Below, piece by piece: positions 1-7,226 of a stretch of DNA of 13,404 nucleotides. This DNA is from Armatimonadota bacterium. Lineage in GTDB: Bacteria > Actinomycetota > Acidimicrobiia > Spongiisociales > UBA5794. The position numbers and the translations under genes are program-made. The DNA is taken from positions 1-13,404 of the forward strand of contig QQUL01000020.1 of NCBI GenBank assembly GCA_008501565.1, read 5' to 3'. The notes beneath the pieces are model-generated. The model was not told the DNA's origin and ran no database searches. It worked only from the letters and a program-made list of their open reading frames with translations. Every line of letters begins with the position of its first letter. Within the stretch, counting starts at the first letter, position 1.

Positions 1-51
1 GGGACCGATAGGCGAGGCTTACGGTTCTCCACGTACGGAAGAAGGACGCTG

Positions 52-121
52 GCTGTAAGCTGAAAGCGGAAAGCTGTGAGCTACAAGTAGTAGGCCGCGA
101 CAAACAACCGTGAACGGGAAA
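52..121. repeat. Degenerate 7-bp tandem repeat array (GCTGWAA-like)
   Basis: From 52 to 93 the sequence divides into heptamers GCTGTAA, GCTGAAA, GCGGAAA, GCTGTGA, GCTACAA, GTAGTAG. The same phase can be followed more weakly to 121 (ending CCGTGAA, CGGGAAA). Most units end in purines. The 52-93 part is clear by eye. The extension is uncertain. Confidence 0.6.
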
Positions 122-213
122 ACTAAGGCGTGTAATCCACACCTGAGTCGTATTGCAGCCGCATACACTCGCACCCGCTGGCACAACCCACAATCAGGAC
201 GTGATGTCTGGAA

Positions 214-248
214 TCTGACTCCTGACTTCTGACTTCTGATTTCTGTCG
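214..248. repeat. 7-bp tandem repeat array (TCTGACT), upstream of dnaB
   Basis: Five consecutive heptamers TCTGACT, CCTGACT, TCTGACT, TCTGATT, TCTGTCG are preceded by GGAATCTGAC at 210-219. The same decamer opens the array directly after dnaB, where the repeat unit is in the opposite orientation. The array lies about 55 bp upstream of the dnaB start and does not overlap its ribosome-binding site. Confidence 0.75.
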
Positions 249-303
249 TACCCGACTGAGATGATGGGGACAATACGTTGACGACGACCACCGAGGAGGA
301 CCG

Positions 304-1665
304 GTGACATCGGTCTTGGACACGCCTACGAACAGAGATGGGTTGCGCGTACCGCCGCACAGCGCTGACGCGGAGATATCGGTACTCGGGGCAGTTCTTC
401 TTTCCTCGGACGCCGCCAACATCGCCCTTGAGAAGCTTCACGCCGAGGACTTCTACAAGCCAGCGCACCAGCAGGTGTTTGAGGTCGTCCAAGGGTTGTT
501 CGACGCAAACGAACCGATCGATGCCGTAACCGTCTCCGAAGGACTGCGGCGCGACGGAACACTCGACCGTATCGGTGGAATCGAGTTCCTCACCAACCTC
601 ATCGACGCCGTCCCTGCAACCTCAAATGTCGAGTACTACGCGGCGATTGTCGAAGAACATGCCTTGCGGCGACGCCTGATGCGCGTTGGTGGCGACATCG
701 GAGTGATCGCCACGAAGATGGCCGAGCCCATCGACGAGATCGTTGATCAGGCCGAACAGGCAGTCTTTGCGGTTGCGGAGCGTCGGGTCGGTGACGGACT
801 CCAACCAATCGACGACCTCTTGGGTCCAGCCATCGAGAAGGCAGAAGAGCTCCAACGAAGCGGATCCGAAGTCACCGGTACCTCAACGGGATTCCGCGAT
901 CTCGATCGCAAGCTTGCCGGACTCCATCCAACCAACCTTGTGATCGTTGCCGCTCGACCAGGGATGGGCAAGACGTCATTGGCGTTCAACATGGCGCAGA
1001 ACGTTGCCCTGGGTGGCAAGACGGTCGCGATCTTCTCGCTCGAGATGAGCCGTGAAGAGGTCGTCACCCGCATGCTCTGCTCAAAGGGTCGGATCGACTC
1101 GCAAAGACTCCGAACCGGGAAGCTCACCGAAGGGGACTTCACGAAGCTGTCCAACGCAGCAGGAGCGCTCTACAAGCAGAACATCTTCGTTGACGACTCG
1201 CCGGGGTTGACCGTCACCGAAATACGAGCCAAGTGTCGAAGGCTTCGGCGAAAGCCGGGTCTTGACCTCGTTGTCGTCGACTACCTCCAGCTCATGAACG
1301 GATCCGGTCAGGAGAACCGTCAGCAGGAGATCGCCATGATCTCACGGTCCCTGAAGAACCTTGCCCGTGAGCTGCATGTCCCGATCATTGCGTTGTCCCA
1401 GCTCAACCGTGGGGTCGAGTCCCGTGAGGACAAGCGTCCCCGCCTCGGCGATTTGCGGGAATCCGGCGCCGTCGAACAGGACGCCGACGTCGTGATGTTC
1501 ATCTATCGCGATGAGTATTACCACCCTGACAAGGTCGAATCCAAGGGCGTTGCCGAGGTGGTCATCGCAAAGCACCGGCAGGGCGGTGTGGGCAAGGTTG
1601 ACATGACCTTCCTGCCCGAATTCACCCTCTTCTCAGACATGGGCCGCGCAGAGTCACCGATGTAG
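304..1665 (+). CDS. dnaB: Replicative DNA helicase DnaB
   Basis: Hexameric 5'-3' helicase that unwinds DNA at the replication fork, loaded at the origin and partnering with primase. The 453-residue length is typical and there is no intein, unlike some mycobacterial DnaB proteins. The N-terminal domain (about residues 15-120) contains the family-typical SAEISVLG-like opening and DFYKPAHQ. The RecA-like C-terminal domain has Walker A ARPGMGKTS (217-225), SLEMS with the likely catalytic Glu247, Walker B LVVVDYLQL (322-330), SQLNR (365-369) and LGDLRESGAVEQDAD (381-395). The GTG start at 304 follows AGGAGG (294-299) at 4 nt, which is close but acceptable, and gives the normal N-terminus. A -10-like TACGTT lies at 274-279, although no good -35 is apparent. 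Inverted heptamer arrays flank the gene on both sides. Confidence 0.98.
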   Translation: MTSVLDTPTNRDGLRVPPHSADAEISVLGAVLLSSDAANIALEKLHAEDFYKPAHQQVFEVVQGLFDANEPIDAVTVSEGLRRDGTLDRIGGIEFLTNLIDAVPATSNVEYYAAIVEEHALRRRLMRVGGDIGVIATKMAEPIDEIVDQAEQAVFAVAERRVGDGLQPIDDLLGPAIEKAEELQRSGSEVTGTSTGFRDLDRKLAGLHPTNLVIVAARPGMGKTSLAFNMAQNVALGGKTVAIFSLEMSREEVVTRMLCSKGRIDSQRLRTGKLTEGDFTKLSNAAGALYKQNIFVDDSPGLTVTEIRAKCRRLRRKPGLDLVVVDYLQLMNGSGQENRQQEIAMISRSLKNLARELHVPIIALSQLNRGVESREDKRPRLGDLRESGAVEQDADVVMFIYRDEYYHPDKVESKGVAEVVIAKHRQGGVGKVDMTFLPEFTLFSDMGRAESPM

Positions 1666-1672
1666 GGAATCT

Positions 1673-1707
1673 GACGTCAGACGTCAGAAGTCAGACGTCA
1701 GAAGTGC
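1673..1707. repeat. 7-bp tandem repeat array (GACGTCA/GAAGTCA), downstream of dnaB
   Basis: The heptamers GACGTCA, GACGTCA, GAAGTCA, GACGTCA and a final partial GAAGTGC begin immediately after the dnaB stop codon. The unit GAAGTCA is the reverse complement (rotated) of the TCTGACT unit upstream of dnaB. Its left end includes the perfect palindrome TCTGACGTCAGA (1670-1681). The array runs up to the -10-like hexamer of the next gene and so covers its -35 region. Confidence 0.75.
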
Positions 1708-1710
1708 CGG

Positions 1711-1716
1711 TAGCGT
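1711..1716 (+). promoter_or_regulatory. -10-like hexamer for leaderless eamA start
   Basis: TAGCGT fits the TANNNT pattern of actinobacterial housekeeping promoters and ends 6 nt before the ATG at 1723. Transcription would therefore begin at or next to the start codon. There is no Shine-Dalgarno. No clear -35 is present because the heptamer array occupies that place. Confidence 0.45.
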
Positions 1717-1722
1717 GGCGGG

Positions 1723-2616
1723 ATGACTGACGGCCGACTGTCGCCATTTGCCGCGAGCCTTCTTCTGGCGGGAGTCGCCGTTGCCTGGGGCGCGATCCCC
1801 CTGTTCGTTCGGAACGATGTCTCGTCCACCGGGCTCGTCGGGGTCAGGGTGACTTTTGGGGCGATCGCCTTGATCATCGTTGCGGCTGCCGTACGCAAGC
1901 TGCGGTTTCCTGCGATGCACCGCGTTCGGCTCGTCGTGTGTGGGCTGCTCCTTGCTGCACATTGGATCGCCTTCTTCGAGTCGATCAAGCTCACCACCGT
2001 GGCGATCGCACTCTCGGTTCTGTACATCGGTCCGATCGCTGCATCGATTCTGTCGGGGCCAATGCTCGGGCAGGTCGTCCCGCGCCGACTCTGGTTCGCC
2101 CTCGGCGTCGCAGCGACGGGCACGATCGTTGTCGTTCAACCGTGGGCGATCGGCGAGGGAGGCTCCACCTCACTCAAGGGCATCGCGGTGGCGGGAATCG
2201 CGGCAGCCCTTCTTGCGACCCTGATGATCGTCGGCCATCCCGCGGCAAGGGATCTTCGGGGCTTGACCATGTCGATCGGTGAATTGACCGTTGCGTCCGT
2301 CGTCCTTGCCCCCGCAACCTATGGGGCGCTGACCAATCACACGGACGAGATGGTGAGCTTCATCATCCTCGGAGCCGTGTTCACGGGCCTCGCCGGATTC
2401 CTCTACTGGGAGGTGTACCGGGTCATCCCGGTAGCCGCTGTGAGCACGATCATGTATATCGAACCCGCCTCGGCGGTTGTGTGGGCGATGCTGTTCCTTG
2501 ATGAGACTCCCAGTCCGCTGACATGGGTTGGCATAGCTTTGGTGATTGTTGGCGGTGCACTCGCAACGACATCGAAGCGGGAGACCGATGTGGTCGCTGC
2601 ACCGGTTGCCCTGTAG
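1723..2616 (+). CDS. EamA/DMT-superfamily transporter
   Basis: Inner-membrane permease of the drug/metabolite transporter superfamily, whose members move small metabolites, often as exporters. The substrate cannot be read from the sequence. The 297 residues form about ten hydrophobic segments (roughly residues 10-29, 38-57, 68-86, 92-112, 122-142, 152-170, 181-200, 209-227, 235-256, 264-283) arranged as two EamA repeats. The second repeat carries the family-typical sequence around YIEPASAVVWAMLFLDE (246-262). The length matches the family. The ATG at 1723 lacks a Shine-Dalgarno but sits 6 nt behind a TANNNT hexamer, which suggests leaderless expression. It lies 57 bp after dnaB and 44 bp before the ygfZ-like gene on the same strand. 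Each of the last two has its own promoter-like hexamer. Confidence 0.88.
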   Translation: MTDGRLSPFAASLLLAGVAVAWGAIPLFVRNDVSSTGLVGVRVTFGAIALIIVAAAVRKLRFPAMHRVRLVVCGLLLAAHWIAFFESIKLTTVAIALSVLYIGPIAASILSGPMLGQVVPRRLWFALGVAATGTIVVVQPWAIGEGGSTSLKGIAVAGIAAALLATLMIVGHPAARDLRGLTMSIGELTVASVVLAPATYGALTNHTDEMVSFIILGAVFTGLAGFLYWEVYRVIPVAAVSTIMYIEPASAVVWAMLFLDETPSPLTWVGIALVIVGGALATTSKRETDVVAAPVAL

Positions 2617-2648
2617 CGGGATTCGTCGCACGCCTTCATCCTCATTCC

Positions 2649-2654
2649 TAGCCT
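2649..2654 (+). promoter_or_regulatory. -10-like hexamer for leaderless ygfZ-like start
   Basis: TAGCCT (TANNNT) is followed by 6 nt and the ATG at 2661, the same geometry as for the transporter upstream. No Shine-Dalgarno is present between the transporter stop and this start. Confidence 0.45.
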
Positions 2655-2660
2655 TGCCAC

Positions 2661-3476
2661 ATGGCCGAAGAAGAACTGACAGCGACACCGATCGAGCGGG
2701 ACATCGTCATTGTTGAAGGATCGGACGCACGGTCGTATCTACAGACACAGCTGACCCAGGACATCGAGGCGATCCCTCTCGGTCAGTCGGTGTGGTCCTT
2801 CATCCTTGATCCAAAGGCGTCGATCGAGGCTCTCGTTCGGGTGACGCGTATCGGCCACGACCGGCTGGCCTTCGACATCGAACCCGGCTACGGCGAATCG
2901 GTACGTGCCAGGCTGGACGGGCTTCTGTTCCGAACAGACGCGAGGTTTTCCCAGGCAACCTGGCCCGGGGTCGCGTGGCGGGGCGATGGATCCTCAACGC
3001 GGACATTCGACGCACCGATTGTTTCCGTGTGCTCTGGGCGCAGTCCAGAGGGCGTTGATGTGATCGGTCCAAACGTTTCCGCTCCGGTAAATCTGCCTTC
3101 GGCTGACCTGGAGGCAATGCGGATTCACACCGGTTGGCCAGCGATGGGGAGTGAGATCATGGAGGGCATCACCCCGGCGATGACCGGCCTGATTGATGCG
3201 ACTGTCTCTTTTGACAAGGGCTGCTACACGGGTCAGGAACCGGTTGCGAGGTCGTATCACCGTGGTGCGGCGCCCACGAAACGGCTTGTGCGGGTTTCGG
3301 CAGCACCGGGAACGGTTGCTGCGGGATCGGAATTCCGTATCAACGATGAACCGGCTGGACAGATCACCTCGATGCTGGCGACTGGGGATGGGCTGGGTTA
3401 TCTCGCCCGCAAGTTCGACTGCCCTGCCGATGCCACCATTGAGGAAGCCAGATTGCGGGTCACCGAACTCGCGTGA
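2661..3476 (+). CDS. ygfZ: YgfZ/GcvT-type folate-binding Fe-S assembly protein
   Basis: Member of the COG0354 family (E. coli YgfZ, mitochondrial Iba57). These proteins bind tetrahydrofolate and help assemble or repair certain [4Fe-4S] enzymes in the cytoplasm. The diagnostic motif KGCYTGQE is intact at residues 186-193, with the conserved Cys at 188. The N-terminal part has the GcvT-like fold signature around VEGSDARSYLQTQLTQDI (18-35), and DPKASIEALVRV (50-61) corresponds to the family's DPKG/R segment. The 271-residue length is slightly short but normal for actinobacterial members. The start is supported by the -10-like hexamer 6 nt upstream rather than by a Shine-Dalgarno. The gene converges with the VOC gene, whose stop is only 6 bp away, leaving no room for a separate terminator. 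Confidence 0.92.
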   Translation: MAEEELTATPIERDIVIVEGSDARSYLQTQLTQDIEAIPLGQSVWSFILDPKASIEALVRVTRIGHDRLAFDIEPGYGESVRARLDGLLFRTDARFSQATWPGVAWRGDGSSTRTFDAPIVSVCSGRSPEGVDVIGPNVSAPVNLPSADLEAMRIHTGWPAMGSEIMEGITPAMTGLIDATVSFDKGCYTGQEPVARSYHRGAAPTKRLVRVSAAPGTVAAGSEFRINDEPAGQITSMLATGDGLGYLARKFDCPADATIEEARLRVTELA

Positions 3477-3482
3477 TCCCGG

Positions 3483-3842
3483 TCAGTGGATCGCCGTGAT
3501 GCAGAACTCGTTGCCTTCGGGGTCGGTCATGACTGTCCACGCCGCGCCCCCCTCGGTGTGGTCCGCAACCCGGGTTCCCCCGAGTGCGACGACCTTGGCA
3601 ATAGCGGCTTCACGATCTGGATGCCCGACATCGAGGTGGAGTCGGTTCTTGACAAGCTTGTCCTCGGGAACCCGCTGAAACGCAAGGCTGATGTGTGTGC
3701 CCGGCAGCGGCGTGGAGAAGATGTAGTCGGGGTAGCGTCCTGCGACTTCCACACCGGCGACGTCGCTCCAAAACGACATCAGAGCCTCGGGATCACGGCA
3801 GTCGATCATCACCGCCTGGACGCGGACCGGAACGGTCGTCAC
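3483..3842 (-). CDS. VOC-superfamily (glyoxalase-like) protein
   Basis: Small protein of the vicinal-oxygen-chelate fold, in the glyoxalase-like subgroup. Its reaction is unknown, and such proteins include lyases, dioxygenases and drug-binding proteins. The 119 residues contain two beta-alpha-beta-beta-beta halves. The first starts at VMIDCRDPEALMSFW (11-25) and the second around NRLHLDV (66-72), ending with DPEGNEFC (107-114), the characteristic C-terminal strand. His69 and Glu112 sit where metal ligands occur in the family. The GTG start overlaps the dcd stop by 4 bp (GTGA), so translation is probably coupled to dcd and the two form one transcript. This does not by itself show a shared pathway. 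Confidence 0.88.
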   Translation of the reverse strand: MTTVPVRVQAVMIDCRDPEALMSFWSDVAGVEVAGRYPDYIFSTPLPGTHISLAFQRVPEDKLVKNRLHLDVGHPDREAAIAKVVALGGTRVADHTEGGAAWTVMTDPEGNEFCITAIH

Positions 3843-4411
3843 CCTTTACCCTCAAAATCCGTGTGCATCTGAGACGGCGTCGGGCCCGTCTGTCCCTGAT
3901 ACTTGGAACCGAGCTCGGGTGAGCCATAGGGGAACTCGGCTGGCGTGGTCATCTGGTAGAAGCTGATCTGTCCGATCTTCATACGCGGGTAGATCGCAAT
4001 CGGAAGGTTGGCCACGTTGGACAACTCAAGCGTCACCTGCCCCTTGAACCCCGGATCGATGAAGCCGGCCGTTGAGTGGATCAACAAGCCGAGGCGGCCG
4101 AGGCTCGACTTGCCCTCCAGGCGTGCAACGATGTCATCGGCGAGGCCGATCACCTCAAGGGTGGATCCCAGCACGAACTCGCCGGGGTGAAGGATGAACG
4201 GCTCGGAATCGCTGACCGTGACGGTCGTCGTGAGGTCCCCCTGTGGTGCTTTCGGGTCGATGAGGGCGTACTTGTGGTTCTCGAATACCCGGAAGTTCGG
4301 GTCGCAGCGAAGGTCGACGCTCGATGGCTGCACCATCGCCTCGTCGTACGGGTCGATGAGGATCCGCCCGGCGTCGATGCTTTCTTTGATGGTGCGGTCT
4401 GAAAAGATCAT
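3839..4411 (-). CDS. dcd: dCTP deaminase, probably bifunctional dUMP-forming
   Basis: Trimeric enzyme of the dUTPase superfamily that deaminates dCTP for thymidylate synthesis. The 190-residue length and sequence closely resemble the Mycobacterium tuberculosis enzyme, which also hydrolyses dUTP so that the product is dUMP. Visible motifs are VQPSSVDLR (27-35), the phosphate-binding RLEGKSSLGRLGL (97-109), STAGFIDPGF (113-122), LELSN with the likely catalytic Glu129, and the C-terminal lid KYQGQTGPTPS (170-180). The dUTPase-like 'TAGFIDPGF', in place of the E. coli 'TAHRIDPGW', supports the bifunctional assignment, which remains an inference. The ATG at 4411 lacks a Shine-Dalgarno. A TAGCAT hexamer (4421-4426) 9 nt upstream suggests a leader of only a few bases. 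The gene precedes and overlaps the VOC gene. Confidence 0.95.
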   Translation of the reverse strand: MIFSDRTIKESIDAGRILIDPYDEAMVQPSSVDLRCDPNFRVFENHKYALIDPKAPQGDLTTTVTVSDSEPFILHPGEFVLGSTLEVIGLADDIVARLEGKSSLGRLGLLIHSTAGFIDPGFKGQVTLELSNVANLPIAIYPRMKIGQISFYQMTTPAEFPYGSPELGSKYQGQTGPTPSQMHTDFEGKG

Positions 4412-4471
4412 CGAACCGCGATGCTAGCCGCCGACGCGTGTCCAAGGTGTGACGCGCACCCAGGGTAAGAA

Positions 4472-4488
4472 CCCACCGTGACGGTGGG
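4472..4488 (-). terminator. Stem-loop after the LLM oxidoreductase gene
   Basis: Perfect 7-bp inverted repeat CCCACCG-TGA-CGGTGGG. On the minus strand it comes about 48 bp after the LLM gene stop (4536) and is followed by TTCTT. It lies before the dcd promoter, so it would separate the two transcription units. The T-tract is short, as is usual in high-GC actinobacteria. Confidence 0.55.
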
Positions 4489-4535
4489 CAACAGCCCAAA
4501 GAACGAGCCGGTGCACCCCTCCCTCGGATGGCGGG

Positions 4536-5567
4536 TCACGGCAGCAGTCCCGCATCCACGATCGACCGAACGTCGGTGCCGAGCATCCGAATCGATCGCA
4601 TCACATGATCGTGGTCCATCGTTCCGACGCTCACGTGGAGCATGAACCGATCGATGTCTAGGACGTCCCTCCAGCGGAGGATTTTGGCCGCCACTTCTTC
4701 AGGTGTCCCGATCACGAGCGAACCCTCGGGTTGGCTCATCACTTCGAACTGCTCGCGGGTCATCGGCCCCCATCCTCGTTCGCGCCCGATCTGGGTCATC
4801 GCAGCGGCATACGAGGGATAGAACTCCTCCACCGCTTGGTCCATCGACGGTGCGATGTGGCCGTGGGCGTGGACAGCAAGTGGGACCTCGGCCGGTGTGA
4901 AGCCGGCCTCGGTGAGTGATCGACGGTGAAGCTTGCTGAATACCGAGAAACGGTCCGGTGAGCCACCGATGATCGCCAGGGCCACGGGGAGCCCACGATG
5001 TCCTGCCCGCACGACCGATTCGGGTGTTCCCCCGACACCAACCCACACCGGGAGCTGACGATCGGGCCGTGGGTAGACACCCTGATCGTCGAGCGATGAT
5101 CGGAACTGACCCGACCACGTCACCCGTTCGCTGTCTCGGATGGCGAGGAGCAGGTCGAGCTTCTCCTTGAAGAGCCCGTCATAGTCGTCGAGCGAGTATC
5201 CGAACAGCGGAAAGGACTCGATGAATGAACCTCGCCCGACGAGAAGCTCGGCGCGGCCGGACGAGACGATGTCAAGCGTGGCGAACTGTTGGAACACCCG
5301 CACAGGATCGTCGGATGACAGCACCGTCACCGCGGGACTGAGCTTGATCTGTTTCGTTCGGCCTGCTGCTGCAGCGAGCACAACCGCAGGAGCCGACGCA
5401 GCGAAGTCCGGTCGGTGGTGTTCACCGATCCCATATATGTCGAGGCCCACCTCGTCGGCGAGCACAACCTCGTCGAGTATCTGTCTGAGCCGGTCGCCAT
5501 GACTGATGGCGCGTGCGCCGCTTGCGTCGAGAGCCGTTTCGGCAAATGTCGTGATTCCGAGTTCCAT
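4536..5567 (-). CDS. LLM-class flavin-dependent oxidoreductase (luciferase-like)
   Basis: Cytoplasmic TIM-barrel oxidoreductase of the bacterial luciferase-like family, which uses FMN or F420. The substrate is unknown. The 343 residues include GIGEHHRPDFAASAPAVVLA (46-65), the SPAVTVLSSDDPVRV segment (77-91) and SSGRAELLVGRGSFIESFPL (102-121), all characteristic of this subgroup. A conserved nucleotide-binding stretch appears near VWVGVGGTPESVVRA. The C-terminal SLVIGTPEEVAAKI motif is also typical. The ATG at 5567 has no Shine-Dalgarno but lies 11 nt after TAGCGT (5579-5584), consistent with a very short leader. The gene follows the DUF302 gene by 54 bp. It may be co-transcribed with it or start independently, and a stem-loop follows its stop. 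Confidence 0.9.
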   Translation of the reverse strand: MELGITTFAETALDASGARAISHGDRLRQILDEVVLADEVGLDIYGIGEHHRPDFAASAPAVVLAAAAGRTKQIKLSPAVTVLSSDDPVRVFQQFATLDIVSSGRAELLVGRGSFIESFPLFGYSLDDYDGLFKEKLDLLLAIRDSERVTWSGQFRSSLDDQGVYPRPDRQLPVWVGVGGTPESVVRAGHRGLPVALAIIGGSPDRFSVFSKLHRRSLTEAGFTPAEVPLAVHAHGHIAPSMDQAVEEFYPSYAAAMTQIGRERGWGPMTREQFEVMSQPEGSLVIGTPEEVAAKILRWRDVLDIDRFMLHVSVGTMDHDHVMRSIRMLGTDVRSIVDAGLLP

Positions 5568-5621
5568 GCGTGGGGCCGACGCTACCCCGATTCTGCCGGG
5601 CCGCTGACGGTGGTGAGTGGT

Positions 5622-6020
5622 CTAGTTGATTGCTTCCAATGCAGCCACGAGCTTGTCACGAGCCTCGGACGCCACCTTGGCGAGTTCGGCAGAGTCACCG
5701 GCAACACCGAGCATGGCATGTGGATCGACAACTGAGACCCGCGTCGATCCGTCAACCGTGGCAACAACGACGTTGCATGGCAGCAAGAGCCCCATCTCGT
5801 CGTCGAATCCGATTGCCTGGTTGGCCAACGCGGGGTTGCAGGCACCGAGGATCTTGTATGCGTCTCGCTCGACACCCAGCTTGGCCTTGAGGGTCGCGGC
5901 AACATCGATCTCTGTGAGGATCCCGAATCCGTGGTCCGCGAGGGTCTTTCGAATCGCTGTCTCCGCCTCGTCGAATGACAGCGTGGATGTGCGCTCGTAG
6001 CCGTACATTGTCTTGTTCAT
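5622..6020 (-). CDS. DUF302 family protein
   Basis: Small soluble protein (132 residues) of the DUF302 family. Its biochemical role is not established, and no signal peptide is visible. Family hallmarks are GFGILTEIDVAATLKAKLG (31-49), YKILGACNPALA (55-66) and GLLLPCNVVV (77-86), with the two conserved cysteines at 61 and 82. The start at 6020 was preferred over an upstream in-frame ATG at 6107, because AGGAG (6027-6031) lies 6 nt before it and because the longer version would overlap the preceding gene and add a non-conserved tail. The gene follows the enolase-superfamily gene by 28 bp on the same strand, so the two probably share an mRNA. The functional connection is unclear. Confidence 0.9.
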   Translation of the reverse strand: MNKTMYGYERTSTLSFDEAETAIRKTLADHGFGILTEIDVAATLKAKLGVERDAYKILGACNPALANQAIGFDDEMGLLLPCNVVVATVDGSTRVSVVDPHAMLGVAGDSAELAKVASEARDKLVAALEAIN

Positions 6021-6048
6021 GATGTGCTCCTGTCGTGTCTTGTCGTGA

Positions 6049-7155
6049 TCAGATTGAGGTCGTGAAGACTGGTTCGCCGAGAACGCCGGGAATCGGTGTG
6101 ATCCCAAGTCCCGGTTGGTTCGACGAAGCCATTCGTCCGTTGTCGCGCTGAGGCGCGCCGTCAGCGATGCTGACGGTCACGTAGCTGTTGAAATCGGTAG
6201 CGGTGAAGAGCAGTTCTGTTGGTGTGCTGTGGGCAAGGTGGGAGATCGCCGCGGTGGTGATGTCGCCTCCCCACGAGTCTTCAATCGTCATCGCTATGCC
6301 AAGCGATGCACACAGATCCCTGGCCTGACGGGCCTTTGTAAGCCCCCCGAACTTGCTGATCTTGATGTTCACCACATCCATGGCGTCGTCGGCATGGCCA
6401 CGCATCAGCGCATCGAGTCCGTCGATGGTTTCGTCCATCACAAACGGATGACTCGTTCGGCGTCGAATGGACAGGCATTCGTCATAGCTGAGACACGGCT
6501 GTTCGATGTAGACATCAACGTCATCGACCGCCCGCACGACCCGCGCGGCTTCATGCATGAGCCATCCGGTGTTGGCGTCGGCTATCAGCTTCTCGCCGGT
6601 ATTCATTGTTGTTCCCACCGCGCGAATGCGCTCGATGTCAGTGTCGGGGTCACCACCAACTTTGAGTTGGAAGCGTCGGTATCCCTGGTCCCGGTACGTC
6701 GCCACGTTGTCGACCATCTCCTGTGGCGGTCTTTGGGAGATGGCCCGATACAGCACGAAGTCGTCACCGAAGGTGCCGCCGAGCAGCGTCGAGACGGGAA
6801 GTCCGGATACCTGTCCGAGGATGTCCCAGCATGCCATGTCGATCGGGGACTTCGCATATGGATGACCCTTCAGGGCTCGATCCATGAGTGCGTTGACCAC
6901 ATCGAGTTGTGTCGGATCGGCTCCGATGAGGTCAGGGGCGATCGCAGCGATCCCCGTCCGAGCCCCTGCGGCGTAGGAGGGCAGGTATGCCGGTCCGAGC
7001 GGGCACACCTCGCCGTGGCCAACGATGCCTTCGTCGGTCTCGATGCGAACCACGGTTGAGTCGAAGACATCGACTGACTTGCCGCCCGACCACGAATACC
7101 GCCCCTCGTGAAGGGGCAGATCGACCTGATACGCGGTGATTCGTGTGATCTTCAT
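6049..7155 (-). CDS. Enolase-superfamily enzyme (mandelate racemase type, HpbD-like)
   Basis: Enzyme that abstracts a proton next to a carboxylate using Mg2+. By recalled resemblance it is nearest to hydroxyproline-betaine 2-epimerase and cis-3-hydroxyproline dehydratase. Shared features include GEVCPLGPAYLPSY (48-61), GHPYAKSPIDMACWD (97-111) and SWGGD (294-298). Taking the start at 7155 (368 residues), the likely catalytic lysines are Lys165 in FQLKVGG and Lys265 in NIKISKFGG. The metal ligands are Asp193 (ADANTGW), Glu218 (YIEQPC) and Asp241 or Glu242 (MDETID). Two acid/base lysines fit racemases, epimerases and dehydratases. The precise substrate is inferred only. The start at 7155 follows GGGAG (7160-7164) with 4-nt spacing and matches the family N-terminus (MKIT), so the in-frame ATG at 7182 was set aside. 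It heads the unit with DUF302. Confidence 0.9.
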   Translation of the reverse strand: MKITRITAYQVDLPLHEGRYSWSGGKSVDVFDSTVVRIETDEGIVGHGEVCPLGPAYLPSYAAGARTGIAAIAPDLIGADPTQLDVVNALMDRALKGHPYAKSPIDMACWDILGQVSGLPVSTLLGGTFGDDFVLYRAISQRPPQEMVDNVATYRDQGYRRFQLKVGGDPDTDIERIRAVGTTMNTGEKLIADANTGWLMHEAARVVRAVDDVDVYIEQPCLSYDECLSIRRRTSHPFVMDETIDGLDALMRGHADDAMDVVNIKISKFGGLTKARQARDLCASLGIAMTIEDSWGGDITTAAISHLAHSTPTELLFTATDFNSYVTVSIADGAPQRDNGRMASSNQPGLGITPIPGVLGEPVFTTSI

Positions 7156-7226
7156 GAGGCTCCCAGAACGCTTTGGATACACCCTAGGAACGATCTGTCT
7201 CGACCAATCCGGCGAAGCTCAGGCCG

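Larger units (their letters stand above)
1..303. other. Gene-free region upstream of dnaB
   Basis: I see no convincing gene here. The open frames that cross it are low-complexity, lack ribosome-binding sites and run antisense into dnaB. It contains two degenerate heptamer arrays (listed separately) and, near its right end, a -10-like TACGTT at 274-279 and the dnaB Shine-Dalgarno. In many actinobacteria rplI precedes dnaB, but no L9 coding sequence is visible in this stretch. Confidence 0.6.

Noticed and set aside
19..492. Minus-strand 157-residue frame at the left edge
   Set aside because: It overlaps the dnaB start antisense, has low-complexity repeats from the heptamer array, and no ribosome-binding site or recognisable domain.
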